Assembly (NCBI RefSeq): GCF_937981445.1
Contig: NZ_CALJON010000014.1
Coordinates: 33,361 to 97,360 of the forward strand
Direction of reading: 5' to 3'
From: an uncultured Veillonella sp.
GTDB lineage: Bacteria; Bacillota; Negativicutes; Veillonellales; Veillonellaceae
Length of the DNA: 64,000 bases
Position 1 is the first letter of the stretch. Each line of letters starts with the position of its first letter. Below are positions 55,769 through 64,000 of the stretch, in pieces. The translations under genes were made by a program, and so were the position numbers. Under the pieces are notes generated by a model. It saw only the letters and a program-made list of their open reading frames with translations, made no database searches and had not been told where the DNA came from.

Positions 55769-56956
55769 ATGAGGATATTACATACAGGGGACTGGCATTT
55801 AGGTCGCATCTTCTATGCGCGTCATTTAACTGATGACCAAGCCTATGTGCTGGAGCATCAATTATTACAGCTTCTAAAAGAGGCGCGCATAGATGTATTA
55901 GTCATTGCCGGTGATGTATATGATCGTGCCGTACCACCAGTGGATGCAGTGGCTTTATGGGACATGATTCTCACAAAAGTCGCCTTAGAGTTAGGTATCT
56001 CGGTTTTAGTTATTGGAGGGAATCATGACAGTGCGGAACGCCTTGCGGTGAACAAGGCTTTATTGGCACCGATGGGCGTTCATATTTGGGGGCAAATGGG
56101 TTTATCTTTGGAGCCTTTAGTGTTGACTGATGAGACAGGACCGTTTTATTTTTGTCCGTTTCCCTTTACCGAACCGCGGTCAGTGAAGCAGGAATTAGAA
56201 AATTTGCAAGCACAAATAGGACGAAGAATTATAGATGATGATGTGGTCACAGAGTATGGAGCAACCTATGCTGCTTGGTCCACTTATATGCAGACCTTAG
56301 TGCCTAAAGGGGCTCGCTCTATTGCTATAGCCCATGCCATGGTAGCAGGGAGTGAAACATCAGCTTCGGAACGGCCCCTCCTTATTGGAGGCTCCTCTAA
56401 TGTAGGCATTGATGTCTTTACCCCTTTTACATATACGGCTCTTGGTCATATTCATAGACCGCAGCAGATGGGATTACCTACAATTCGATATAGTGGCTCC
56501 TTGTTGAAATATTCCTTTGATGAGGCGCAGCATAAAAAAAGCTTTACCATTGTAGATATAGCTGCAGATGGATCGGTGGAGATAGAGACGATTCCTATTG
56601 AACCATTGCATGATGTAGTAGTATTAGAAGGTTTATTTGATGAGTTCCTTTTAGATGCAGATTTACAAAGTCGTCATAGGGATGATTATGTTTTATTTAG
56701 ACTCACAGATAAGGCGCCCGTGCTCGATGGTATGGCGCGACTTCGGGCGGCCTATCCTATGGCGATGAGTTTAGAATTAGTTGGCCGCTTGGTCAAGGAA
56801 CATGACGCTCTGGGTGAGGTGCAGTTTAAAAAATTATCAGAGCGGGAGCTATTTGAACAATTTACGGAATCTGTACGTGACTCTAAGCTAAATGATGCGG
56901 AGCGCACATATATAAATAGTCTTTGGGAACGCATTTTGAAGGAGGACAAAGGATGA
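55769..56956 (+). CDS. sbcD: Exonuclease SbcD (Mre11-like nuclease subunit)
   Basis: The 395-residue calcineurin-like phosphoesterase has the metal motifs HTGDWHLGR, VIAGDVYDR, VIGGNHDS and LGHIHRPQ. With SbcC it forms a nuclease that opens hairpin and protein-blocked DNA ends. AAAGGAG precedes the start. Its stop overlaps the sbcC start in ATGA, so production is coupled. The target preference of SbcCD for hairpins is worth noting given the long palindromes at 36264-36505. Confidence 0.95.
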   Translation: MRILHTGDWHLGRIFYARHLTDDQAYVLEHQLLQLLKEARIDVLVIAGDVYDRAVPPVDAVALWDMILTKVALELGISVLVIGGNHDSAERLAVNKALLAPMGVHIWGQMGLSLEPLVLTDETGPFYFCPFPFTEPRSVKQELENLQAQIGRRIIDDDVVTEYGATYAAWSTYMQTLVPKGARSIAIAHAMVAGSETSASERPLLIGGSSNVGIDVFTPFTYTALGHIHRPQQMGLPTIRYSGSLLKYSFDEAQHKKSFTIVDIAADGSVEIETIPIEPLHDVVVLEGLFDEFLLDADLQSRHRDDYVLFRLTDKAPVLDGMARLRAAYPMAMSLELVGRLVKEHDALGEVQFKKLSERELFEQFTESVRDSKLNDAERTYINSLWERILKEDKG

Positions 56957-59900
56957 GACCTGTTTCATTAACTATGAGTGCCTTTGGTCCTTTTAGTGGC
57001 ACCACAGAACTACATTTTGATGATTTAAAAGATAATAGCTTATTTCTTATTGCCGGTCCCACAGGGGCGGGGAAAACTACGATTCTAGATGCCATGGTAT
57101 TTGCTTTATTTGGAGAAACTAGTGGGCGTCTTCGCAATGGGCAGACTATGCGAAGTGACTATGCTGATGAAACGATGCCTACCATCGTTACTTTTGAATT
57201 TTCTATTGGTAATCAGTTGTATAAAATCGAACGAGCGCCTAAGCAGACATTAAAGAAAAAGCGTGGCACTGGTACTCGGGAAGTGGATGCGACGGCTATT
57301 TTGTGGATTTTTAAAGACGGTGATTGGCAAGAATATAGTAGTCGTCGCACTGAAGTGAGTAGTAAAATTCAGGAGATTTTAGGCTTTCGCGTAGATCAAT
57401 TCCTTCAAGTTGTGTTATTGCCACAAGGGGAATTTAGGCGATTATTAGTGGCCCCCACATCGGAGCGAGAAGCGCTCATGAATAGTTTGTTTAAAACTGA
57501 TATATTCAAGCGTCTCCAAGAGGTATTGAAGGAAGAATATAATGACGTAGTTTCATCTGCGCAAGCTCTTATTGATGAGCAGCAATATATGCTACAAGCA
57601 GAAGGGGTTAATACGCAATTAGAATTAGCTCAATTAGTGGACGCTAAAGCAGTGGAAACCAAAGAGTCTGAATTAGCTTTGGAGAAAATAAAAGCATCTT
57701 ATTCCCAGCTAATCGCAGCGTATGATGCGGGCTTGCGCCGTCAGACTGTGATTACATCTCTTGAGGTGGAAAAAGAACATGAAGCGCAACTTGCGGCTAA
57801 GGCACAGTCCATGGAGGCTTTAGGTAAGACATTAGAACAGTTAAAAGCCTATGAATCCATTCGTGTGTATGAAAAGAGCTGGCAAGTTTTAGCTGAAAAA
57901 GAAGAACAATTGGCTTTGAAATTAGCCGAATTAGTAGAATTAAAAGGGCGTTTAGATGAGATGGCTTCAAGCTTACAAAGTGAGGCGAAAGTCTTAGAAG
58001 GCAAACGTTCGCAGTTTGAAGCTCATCAAACCTTGTTACAACAAGCTGAAACTATTGAAGGACTTAGAAAAAAACTAAGTACATTTAAAAGTGAATTAAC
58101 TCAAAAGCAAGCGGAAGAAGCTTTGAAGCGAACGGCGATTGATGTAAAAGAAAAGGCTGTACAAGAAAAAGTAACACATATAGAAGAATTGACTGCCCAA
58201 TATAAGTCCTTGGAACAGCTTGTTCAGCATGAAGGGGCCTTTTTAGAGACGAAGAATTGGTGCCAAGCTGGTGAGCGTCTTTGGAAACAGTTGCAAAAGG
58301 CCGTTGAAGCGGATGTGTGTGCACGAAAAGAGTCAAAAGAACTGGAACTTAGGTTGGCTCAGAGTATTACGGCAGAAGAAGAAGCAAAGCAGGCCGTTCT
58401 TCTAGAGCGAGAGCTAGTAAAACAGCAAGAGGCTGCTCTCCTAGCGGAGCGTTTAGAGGAAGGTAAGCCTTGTCCGGTTTGTGGCTCCTTAACTCATCCT
58501 CATATAGCAGATTATCCGCTCCACTTTGATAGGAATCGATTGAAACAGCTAGAAGAGATGCAGAGTAAGGCTTTAGAAAATCGTTCTAAACTTGAAGAGA
58601 AGCACCTGGCATTAGGACGTCAATTAGAAGAGCGTAAACAAATATATGATACTGCGCAAGCGGAACTACATGCTTGGATTTTAGAGTATAAAGAAAAGAG
58701 CGCTGCTTTAGAGGACGTCGTGGGAGCTCTTTTAGACGGGCAATTTGCCTTCTCTGAAGAGGCGATAAACTATGACATAGTGTCTCAGTCTGCTTTAGAG
58801 GAACTCGATATAATAGAAAAGCGTATAGGCTGTGAATTAAATAAAATTAAACAGGCCAAAGTTACTATGGTTGATGTTTCTCGAATGATAAAAGGGGCGG
58901 AGACGCTAAAGCAGTCATATGATGTAGAATTGCAAAATAATAAGGAGTCATTAGAAATACTCCTTAGAGATGTGGCAGCTCATGGGGCGAGTATCCAGAG
59001 TATAGAGGGTCAACTACCTAATGAAGACTGGGATACTTGGGACCAAAGGATAGAGGCTAAATCTCAGTGGGTAAGAGATTATAAAGAAGAACTTTTAAAA
59101 CAGGAACAAGCGACTAAGGAGGTAGACCGGCAGCTCACTACTTGCTTAGCCAATCAGCTGAGTACAGAAGAACAAATTAATACAACCCGTATAGATAAGG
59201 AAACGGCGAAATCTCAATATGAGGAGGCTGTAGAAAAAGCTAAATTAACAGCACCAGAGCTGCTCAAGTTAGCTGACTTAGTAGATAGGCAGGGAGAGTT
59301 GCAAATGCAATGGGACGCTTATAAAGAGGCCTGCGTTCAAGTGCATACAAAAGTGAAGGAACTAACTAAGCAGTTAGATGCTATCGAAGCGCCCAGTCGA
59401 ATTATAACAGAGGAAGAAAAAGAAGCGGCCACCAAAGAGTATGAAGTGCAGTTACAGCAAGTAGCAGTGAATCAGAAGGAATATAAACGATTAGAACAGG
59501 TACAAGCTTCGTATCTTGCATTAGTAGAAAATAATTTACAGATTACAAAACAGAGTGAATTTTTGTACAATTTATCGGACATGGCTAATGGTGGTAATAC
59601 AGGCTTACGCGGTGTAACTTTTGAATTGTATGTCTTAGGGGCTATTTTAGAAGAAGTGGTAAATGCAGCCAATATGAGACTTCGTCACATGAGTCGGAGT
59701 CGCTATGAATTGCAACGCACCCCTGTAGAAGGAATAGGGCGCGGTCATCGCGGTTTAGATTTATCGGTATTTGATAATTACACCGGTGTAGCACGACCGG
59801 CTAATACTTTATCAGGCGGCGAAACCTTTTTGGCTTCTTTATCGTTGGCTATGGGACTTGCTGATGTGATTCAAGCCTATGCGGGCGGCGTTCATTTAGA

Positions 59901-60102
59901 CACTATATTTATAGATGAAGGGTTTGGTACGTTGGATCCTGATGCATTAGATGTGGCCATGGAAAGCTTGTTGGAATTGCAAGCCAGTGGACGCTTAGTA
60001 GGCGTGATTTCCCATGTACCAGAGCTAAAGGCTAGAATACCAGCGCATCTTGAAGTGACGCCTGTAGACCAGGGCAGTGTGGCTAAGTTTGTAGTGCCAT
60101 AA
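56953..60102 (+). CDS. sbcC: Exonuclease SbcC (Rad50-like ATPase subunit)
   Basis: The 1049-residue SMC-like ATPase has Walker A GPTGAGKTT, two long coiled-coil arms flanking the zinc hook CPVCGS (near nt 58471), the signature LSGGE and Walker B IFIDEGFGTLD. I chose ATG 56953 (GGAGG seven bases upstream) over an in-frame ATG at 56923, because the family starts with MRPVSLTMSAFGPF. It overlaps sbcD by four bases. Confidence 0.96.
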   Translation: MRPVSLTMSAFGPFSGTTELHFDDLKDNSLFLIAGPTGAGKTTILDAMVFALFGETSGRLRNGQTMRSDYADETMPTIVTFEFSIGNQLYKIERAPKQTLKKKRGTGTREVDATAILWIFKDGDWQEYSSRRTEVSSKIQEILGFRVDQFLQVVLLPQGEFRRLLVAPTSEREALMNSLFKTDIFKRLQEVLKEEYNDVVSSAQALIDEQQYMLQAEGVNTQLELAQLVDAKAVETKESELALEKIKASYSQLIAAYDAGLRRQTVITSLEVEKEHEAQLAAKAQSMEALGKTLEQLKAYESIRVYEKSWQVLAEKEEQLALKLAELVELKGRLDEMASSLQSEAKVLEGKRSQFEAHQTLLQQAETIEGLRKKLSTFKSELTQKQAEEALKRTAIDVKEKAVQEKVTHIEELTAQYKSLEQLVQHEGAFLETKNWCQAGERLWKQLQKAVEADVCARKESKELELRLAQSITAEEEAKQAVLLERELVKQQEAALLAERLEEGKPCPVCGSLTHPHIADYPLHFDRNRLKQLEEMQSKALENRSKLEEKHLALGRQLEERKQIYDTAQAELHAWILEYKEKSAALEDVVGALLDGQFAFSEEAINYDIVSQSALEELDIIEKRIGCELNKIKQAKVTMVDVSRMIKGAETLKQSYDVELQNNKESLEILLRDVAAHGASIQSIEGQLPNEDWDTWDQRIEAKSQWVRDYKEELLKQEQATKEVDRQLTTCLANQLSTEEQINTTRIDKETAKSQYEEAVEKAKLTAPELLKLADLVDRQGELQMQWDAYKEACVQVHTKVKELTKQLDAIEAPSRIITEEEKEAATKEYEVQLQQVAVNQKEYKRLEQVQASYLALVENNLQITKQSEFLYNLSDMANGGNTGLRGVTFELYVLGAILEEVVNAANMRLRHMSRSRYELQRTPVEGIGRGHRGLDLSVFDNYTGVARPANTLSGGETFLASLSLAMGLADVIQAYAGGVHLDTIFIDEGFGTLDPDALDVAMESLLELQASGRLVGVISHVPELKARIPAHLEVTPVDQGSVAKFVVP

Positions 60103-60196
60103 TTTGATTGTGCTGAGATTTAGTCTTCAAAATAGTACGATATGTATTTTATTAACTAAAATGAGGCTGCCTAATGAGGGCTATTTGTTTAATATA

Positions 60197-60260
60197 TATC
60201 GAAAAATAGTAATATACTTATATCGAATTATAGTAATATATCGAAAAATATGGTACTATA
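60197..60260. repeat. Three degenerate TATCGAA repeats upstream of the glyoxalase gene
   Basis: Units starting at 60197, 60221 and 60239 share TATCGAA(A/T)(A/T)ATA and then GTA-rich sequence. The 270-base spacer has no credible gene. The repeats may be operator sites or chance AT-rich duplications. Confidence 0.5.
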
Positions 60261-60372
60261 TATACGCAGTCACCTTGTGTTTTTGTAGGATTAAGACTGT
60301 GAGTATTCAAGAGATAATTTTTAGTTAATAACTATGAAAATGTATATCTAATATTGAAAGGAGTGGTTTCGG

Positions 60373-60744
60373 ATGAAGTTCGTTATGGCTCATAATAATT
60401 TTAATGTTCGCGACCTAGACAAGAGTATTGCCTTTTATGATAAGGCGCTAGGCTTGAAGCCAGGTCGTCGTATTGAACCAGAAGATGGCTCTTTTAAAAT
60501 TGTATATTTAGATGGCCCAGACAGCCCTCATCAATTAGAATTAACTTGGCTTCGTGATTGGGATCGCCCTTATAATTTAGGGGATAATGAATTCCACTTA
60601 GCCTTTGTTGTTGATGATTATGAAGGAGCTCATGCATTACACCAAGAAATGGGCTGTATTGTATATGAAAATCCTAATATGGGAATCTACTTTATTGCAG
60701 ACCCTGATGGCTATTGGTTGGAAGTCATTCCAGCGAAACGCTAA
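60373..60744 (+). CDS. gloA: Glyoxalase I / VOC-family protein
   Basis: This 123-residue single-domain protein has the VOC fold features of bacterial glyoxalase I: HNNFNVRDLDKSIAFYDKALG at the N-terminus (HNNFNV supplies the first metal His), LELTW, HLAFVVDDYE and the C-terminal DPDGYWLEVI with the catalytic Glu. These residues support methylglyoxal detoxification, but other VOC enzymes cannot be excluded. GAAAGGAG precedes the start. Confidence 0.85.
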   Translation: MKFVMAHNNFNVRDLDKSIAFYDKALGLKPGRRIEPEDGSFKIVYLDGPDSPHQLELTWLRDWDRPYNLGDNEFHLAFVVDDYEGAHALHQEMGCIVYENPNMGIYFIADPDGYWLEVIPAKR

Positions 60745-60776
60745 GAGCTAAACGCTAAGCGTAGGACGTGGTTGAA

Positions 60777-60853
60777 TTATATTTAGTCTAGATAGGATTA
60801 GATTATATTTAGGCTAGTAGAACTAGATTATATTTAGCCTAGATAGTATTCGA
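60777..60853. repeat. Three tandem 25-26-bp repeats
   Basis: Units at 60777, 60803 and 60828 share TTATATTTAG(T/G/C)CTAG and end in a variable ATT-AGA part. They fill the spacer between the glyoxalase gene and tcdA. There are no unique spacers, so this is not a CRISPR array. Confidence 0.8.
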
Positions 60854-60951
60854 TTGAATAGTGTGAGACGTATAGTATAGTTAGAGCGCCTACATTGTAT
60901 AACATAAGTGGGGCAGCTAACTAAATGAATTGAGATTGTTGGAGCTTGAGC

Positions 60952-61653
60952 ATGGAGCATATGTTTACTCGTATAGAGTGGTTAGTGGGAAAAGAAAAAA
61001 TTGCAGATTTAGGCACTAAATCTGTAGCGTTGTTTGGCTGTGGTGGCGTAGGTGGCTTTGCCCTTGAAGCCTTAGTACGTACTGGGGTAGGGCGTTTAGT
61101 TCTCATTGATGGGGATAAAGTGACGGTGAGTAACTTAAATCGTCAGTTAATCGCTACACAAGAAACCATTGGACGAAGAAAGGTTGAGGTAGCTAAAGAA
61201 CGCGCCTTGTCGATTCGACCAGACATGATAGTGGATACCTATGATATTGTATATACAAAAGAAGAGTATCCTACATTCTTGGCTGATATTAAAGTGGACT
61301 ATGTAATTGATGCTATTGATATGGTAACGGCAAAATTGGCGATTATTGAAGAATGTCAAACCTTAGGCATTCCTTGCATTTCGTCCATGGGGACAGGCAA
61401 TAAAATGCATCCCGAACTGTTGACCATTACGGATATTAGCAAGACGCACACTTGCCCACTAGCTAAAGTTATGCGCCGTGAGCTTAGAAAACGTGGCATT
61501 AAACATCAACCGGTAGTATTTTCCACAGAAAAACCGATGACACCTACTCGTGATGATGATTCTAGAAGTCCTGGCTCTTGTGGCTTCGTGCCATCTGTAT
61601 CGGGGCTCATGTTAGCGAGTTATGTATTACGTAATTTATTGGAGGTAGAATAA
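60952..61653 (+). CDS. tcdA: tRNA threonylcarbamoyladenosine dehydratase (ThiF/E1-like)
   Basis: The 233-residue E1-like protein has the nucleotide-binding loop LFGCGGVGGFALEAL, the DGDKVTVSNLNRQ motif and MVTAKLAIIEEC. The later segment with PGSCGFVPSVSGL is typical of TcdA, which cyclises t6A37 in tRNA. I chose ATG 60952, seven bases after GGAG, over TTG 60946. ppiB follows immediately (TAA then ATG). Confidence 0.92.
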   Translation: MEHMFTRIEWLVGKEKIADLGTKSVALFGCGGVGGFALEALVRTGVGRLVLIDGDKVTVSNLNRQLIATQETIGRRKVEVAKERALSIRPDMIVDTYDIVYTKEEYPTFLADIKVDYVIDAIDMVTAKLAIIEECQTLGIPCISSMGTGNKMHPELLTITDISKTHTCPLAKVMRRELRKRGIKHQPVVFSTEKPMTPTRDDDSRSPGSCGFVPSVSGLMLASYVLRNLLEVE

Positions 61654-62085
61654 ATGAAACAAGCAATTATCCATATGGAAAAAGGCGATATTAAAATTGA
61701 ATTATTTGAAAAAGAAGCTCCTGGTACAGTAGCTAATTTTGAAAAGTTGATTAAAGAAGGCTTTTATGATGGTCTTACATTTCACCGTGTAATTCCAGGC
61801 TTTGTAGCACAAGGTGGCTGCCCTAATGGCAATGGCACTGGTGGTCCTGGCTATACAATTAAAGATGAATTGATTGGTAATCCTCATAAGCATGATCGCG
61901 GTGCCTTATCTATGGCACATCGTGGCCCTAATACAGGTGGTAGCCAATTCTTCATCGTGTATGAACCACAACCACATTTAGATGGGGTTCATACTGTATT
62001 TGGCAAAGTAATTGAAGGTATGGATGTAGTAGACCGCATTAACCAAGGTGACCGTATGCAGTCTGTAGAAGTTGTAGAAGCGTAA
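61654..62085 (+). CDS. ppiB: Cyclophilin-type peptidyl-prolyl isomerase
   Basis: The 143-residue cyclophilin has [20 protein letters not shown] (family core), [31 protein letters not shown] and the late [14 protein letters not shown]. There is no signal peptide, so it is cytoplasmic. It starts directly after the tcdA stop; GGAGG inside the tcdA end serves as its ribosome binding site. Confidence 0.95.
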   Translation: MKQAIIHMEKGDIKIELFEKEAPGTVANFEKLIKEGFYDGLTFHRVIPGFVAQGGCPNGNGTGGPGYTIKDELIGNPHKHDRGALSMAHRGPNTGGSQFFIVYEPQPHLDGVHTVFGKVIEGMDVVDRINQGDRMQSVEVVEA

Positions 62086-62100
62086 GAAGGTTGGCCTAAT

Positions 62101-62733
62101 ATGGAAAGTTTGACAATCAAACATCCGGAGTGGCTGCAAGTTGAAAAAGATGGGCGCCATTCCTTTGGTTACAATCAAGAATGGTACCATGATGATTGGC
62201 AAAGACTCGCTGGGTGTGGTCCTACAACCGCTACTCAGTTGATTAGTTATGTACAATTTCGCGATCAGATTCTTGACCCAAAGGCGAGCGCTGATGGCGA
62301 GGCAGCTTTAAAACGGATGGAAGAGGTATTTAATTATGTTAAGCCACGTTTTGGAGGTGGCTTGTATAAGACGCAGTGGCTAGAAGAAGGCTTAGCGGAT
62401 TATATTAAAGATAAAGACCTACCATATACTGTTAAAATGTTAGGGATTTATCCTTTTGCTGTAAGTCGTGCACCTCTTTCAGAGGTAGTTAAGTTTATAA
62501 AACAGGGGTTAGGCAATGATTCTCCAGTAGCCTTTTTGAATCGTCATCGTGGGCGAGAAAAAGAATTATCTACTTGGCATTGGGTTCCTATTGTAAAACT
62601 ATCGGATGATGGTGAAGATGTACGCTGTGTTGTGTATGATGAAGAAATAGCGCGCGAATTCTCTTTGACAAAATGGTTAAAGGATACTATCTTAGGCGGT
62701 GGCTTCGCATACATACAAAAACGAAATGATTGA
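62101..62733 (+). CDS. Putative papain-like (C39-type) cysteine peptidase, function unknown
   Basis: I recognise no named family member in this 210-residue protein. It has GCGPTTATQLI (residues about 39-49), matching the Cys motif of C39-like peptidases, followed much later by HWVPIV with a candidate His and VYDEE with a candidate Asp. The order Cys-His-Asp fits a papain-like fold. No signal peptide is visible, so it would be cytoplasmic. It lies 15 bases behind ppiB and 50 before speE. A non-peptidase acyl transfer role is also possible. Confidence 0.65.
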   Translation: MESLTIKHPEWLQVEKDGRHSFGYNQEWYHDDWQRLAGCGPTTATQLISYVQFRDQILDPKASADGEAALKRMEEVFNYVKPRFGGGLYKTQWLEEGLADYIKDKDLPYTVKMLGIYPFAVSRAPLSEVVKFIKQGLGNDSPVAFLNRHRGREKELSTWHWVPIVKLSDDGEDVRCVVYDEEIAREFSLTKWLKDTILGGGFAYIQKRND

Positions 62734-62783
62734 TTGAGCCGTGGCATTATGCTTTGACTCATAGAGTTTAGGAGGAGTTGGAT

Positions 62784-63632
62784 ATGACGCAATGGATTGA
62801 AGAACGTCAATCAGAGCATTTAACATTACGAGCAGAAGTGGATAAAATTTTATATAAAGGGGCTTCTGAGTTTCAAACAATTGAAGTGGCGCATAGTTTA
62901 GAATATGGCAATATGCTTGTTCTTGATGGCGTATTTCAAACTTCAGAGCGTGAGGAATTTTTCTACCATGAAATGATTGCTCATGTGCCTTTGTTTTTAC
63001 ATCCAAATCCAAAACATGTGCTAATTATCGGTGGTGGCGATGGTGGTGTAGCTAGAGAATGCGTGCGTCATGAATGTGTTGAATCTGTTACCATGGTAGA
63101 GATTGATGGTAAAGTCGTGGAATTAGCGAAAGAGTATTTACCAACTATTGCAGATGCAATGATTCGAAAAGATCCTAAATTGACAGTTAAAATCGGTGAT
63201 GGCATTGCTTATATGGAAGCTGCTGAAAACGCCTTTGATGTTATTATTGTGGATTGCTCTGATCCAATTGGGCCAGGGGAAGGACTCTTTACAGAAGAGT
63301 TTTATGCTAATACATTAAAGGCTTTAAAACCAGATGGTTTATTTGTGCAACAAACAGAATCGCCGATGATGCATCAGCCATTGGTAAAGAAAGTATTTGG
63401 CTTTGTAGATAAGCATTTCCCTTACACTAATTTATTTATGTCCTATATTCCTATTTACCCAACTGGTATGCACTGCTTTACATTAGGTTCAAAACAGTAC
63501 AATCCATTAACTTGGGAACCTAATCGTAAGCAGGGCTTTACTACAAAATACTATAATAGTGAAATACATAAAGCCGCGTTTGCATTGCCTAACTTCGTAA
63601 AAGAATATTTAGGAATTAGTGAAACTAAATAG
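62784..63632 (+). CDS. speE: Spermidine synthase (polyamine aminopropyltransferase)
   Basis: SpeE transfers the aminopropyl group of decarboxylated SAM to putrescine. The 282-residue protein has the N-terminal beta domain, the SAM-type loop IIGGGDGGVARE, the acidic VEIDGKVVELAKEY, and the catalytic region DCSDPIGPGEGLFTEEFY. I chose ATG 62784, six bases after GGAGGAG, over TTG 62778. No speD or putrescine gene is adjacent. Confidence 0.94.
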   Translation: MTQWIEERQSEHLTLRAEVDKILYKGASEFQTIEVAHSLEYGNMLVLDGVFQTSEREEFFYHEMIAHVPLFLHPNPKHVLIIGGGDGGVARECVRHECVESVTMVEIDGKVVELAKEYLPTIADAMIRKDPKLTVKIGDGIAYMEAAENAFDVIIVDCSDPIGPGEGLFTEEFYANTLKALKPDGLFVQQTESPMMHQPLVKKVFGFVDKHFPYTNLFMSYIPIYPTGMHCFTLGSKQYNPLTWEPNRKQGFTTKYYNSEIHKAAFALPNFVKEYLGISETK

Positions 63633-63693
63633 GCTTAATTATTAAGTTGTTACAGGCTCGAATAAATGAATTTATAAAATTATAAAAAAGTTG

Positions 63694-63722
63694 TTGACAG
63701 AGTCCCGTGACGATGATATACT
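63694..63722 (+). promoter_or_regulatory. Promoter of the tRNA cluster
   Basis: A perfect TTGACA (63694-63699) and TATACT (63717-63722) are 17 bases apart. A short GC-rich leader (TTACGGGG...CCCTGTAA) follows before the first tRNA. Confidence 0.88.
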
Positions 63723-63762
63723 AATCTTCGTTACGGGGCACTGTTCCCTGTAAAACCACAGT

Positions 63763-63839
63763 GGTGGGTATGGTGAAGCGGTTAACACGGCGGATTGTGG
63801 CTCCGTTACGCGTGGGTTCGATCCCCACTACTCACCCCA
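63763..63839 (+). tRNA. tRNA-His (anticodon GTG)
   Basis: The acceptor GTGGGTA pairs with TACTCAC. An extra 5' G (63763) opposes discriminator C, the histidine identity feature. The T arm GTGGG-TTCGATC-CCCAC, anticodon loop TTGTGGC and encoded CCA are present. Confidence 0.96.
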
Positions 63840-63845
63840 CATTTT

Positions 63846-63920
63846 AGGGGCGTCGCCAAGTGGTAAGGCAATGGACTTTGACTCCATTATGCGCTGGTTC
63901 GATCCCAGCCGCCCCTGCCA
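63846..63920 (+). tRNA. tRNA-Gln (anticodon TTG)
   Basis: The acceptor AGGGGCG pairs with CGCCCCT. The anticodon loop reads CTTTGAC, the T arm is GCTGG-TTCGATC-CCAGC, the discriminator is G and CCA is encoded. Confidence 0.96.
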
Positions 63921-63924
63921 GTAC

Positions 63925-64000
63925 GACTCACTAGCTCAGTTGGCAGAGCACCTGACTTTTAATCAGGGTGTCCCGCGTTCGAATCGCGGGTGAGTCACCA
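63925..64000 (+). tRNA. tRNA-Lys (anticodon TTT), ends at the window edge
   Basis: The acceptor GACTCAC pairs with GTGAGTC. The anticodon stem CTGAC/GTCAG-like CCTGA...TCAGG carries loop CTTTTAA. The T arm is CGCGG/CCGCG-type CCGCG-TTCGAAT-CGCGG, the discriminator is A and CCA is encoded. The cluster may continue beyond the window. Confidence 0.96.

Noticed and set aside
60104..60328. A 74-codon open frame behind sbcC
   Set aside because: It runs through AT-rich tandem repeats, has no ribosome binding site and no protein-like composition.
60777..60853. CRISPR-like repeats
   Set aside because: The units are directly tandem with no unique spacers.

Overview
The window reads as chromosomal DNA from a diderm Firmicute of the class Negativicutes, most likely Veillonella. 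The evidence is low-GC DNA with Firmicute-style ribosome binding sites and gene sets, combined with a giant YadA-type trimeric autotransporter carrying an outer-membrane beta-barrel anchor. Pyruvate:ferredoxin oxidoreductase and no sign of aerobic respiration point to an anaerobe. The genus call is inference; it rests on protein flavour and not on a database search.

Layout. 1-5443: the 3' part of a purine operon (purF partial, purM, purN, purH, purD). 5489-9417: an XRE regulator, a UPF0173 hydrolase, moaC, trmL, a YlbF-family gene and murB. 9561-10594: the rplM-rpsI ribosomal operon with a clear promoter and a structured leader. 10669-11429: an AT-rich, gene-free, possibly decayed stretch. 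11430-18503: one 2357-residue trimeric autotransporter adhesin. 18722-23732: an MFS exporter, zwf-pgl, tatA, a small HMA metal-binding protein and a cupin. 24064-31952: typA, a YgjP-like metallopeptidase, dnaE and pyk. 32309-36201: a LysR regulator and a 922-residue single-chain citrate-lyase-like protein (CitD-CitE-CitF). 36191-36833: an array of hairpins sharing an almost invariant 35-nt loop. 36832-38334 (minus): a small membrane coiled-coil protein and a second LysR gene, divergent from nifJ (39013-42546). 42897-49593: a WG-repeat protein, putP (minus), recQ, thyA and folA. 49625-54540: tex, a DEAD-box helicase and perR. 54917-60102: nfo, sbcD and sbcC. 60373-63632: a glyoxalase-family gene, tcdA, ppiB, a C39-like peptidase candidate and speE. 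The window ends in a tRNA-His/Gln/Lys cluster.

How the genes work together. Most of the window is housekeeping: purine and dTMP/folate metabolism, translation, replication and repair, and central carbon metabolism (zwf-pgl, pyk, nifJ). The accessory content lies in three places: the adhesin, the citrate-lyase fusion with its flanking regulators, and the hairpin array behind the fusion.

The strongest leads are four. (1) CitD, CitE and CitF are fused in one frame, and the CitD part lacks the serine that normally carries the prosthetic group. (2) Downstream of it, hairpins with unrelated but complementary stems enclose the same 35-nt loop, and a 190-bp duplication has both breakpoints inside that loop. 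(3) The adhesin carries a five-heptad coiled coil after its beta-barrel anchor, where this family normally ends. (4) The adhesin stalk is partly built from three arrays of an exact 17-residue (51-bp) repeat.
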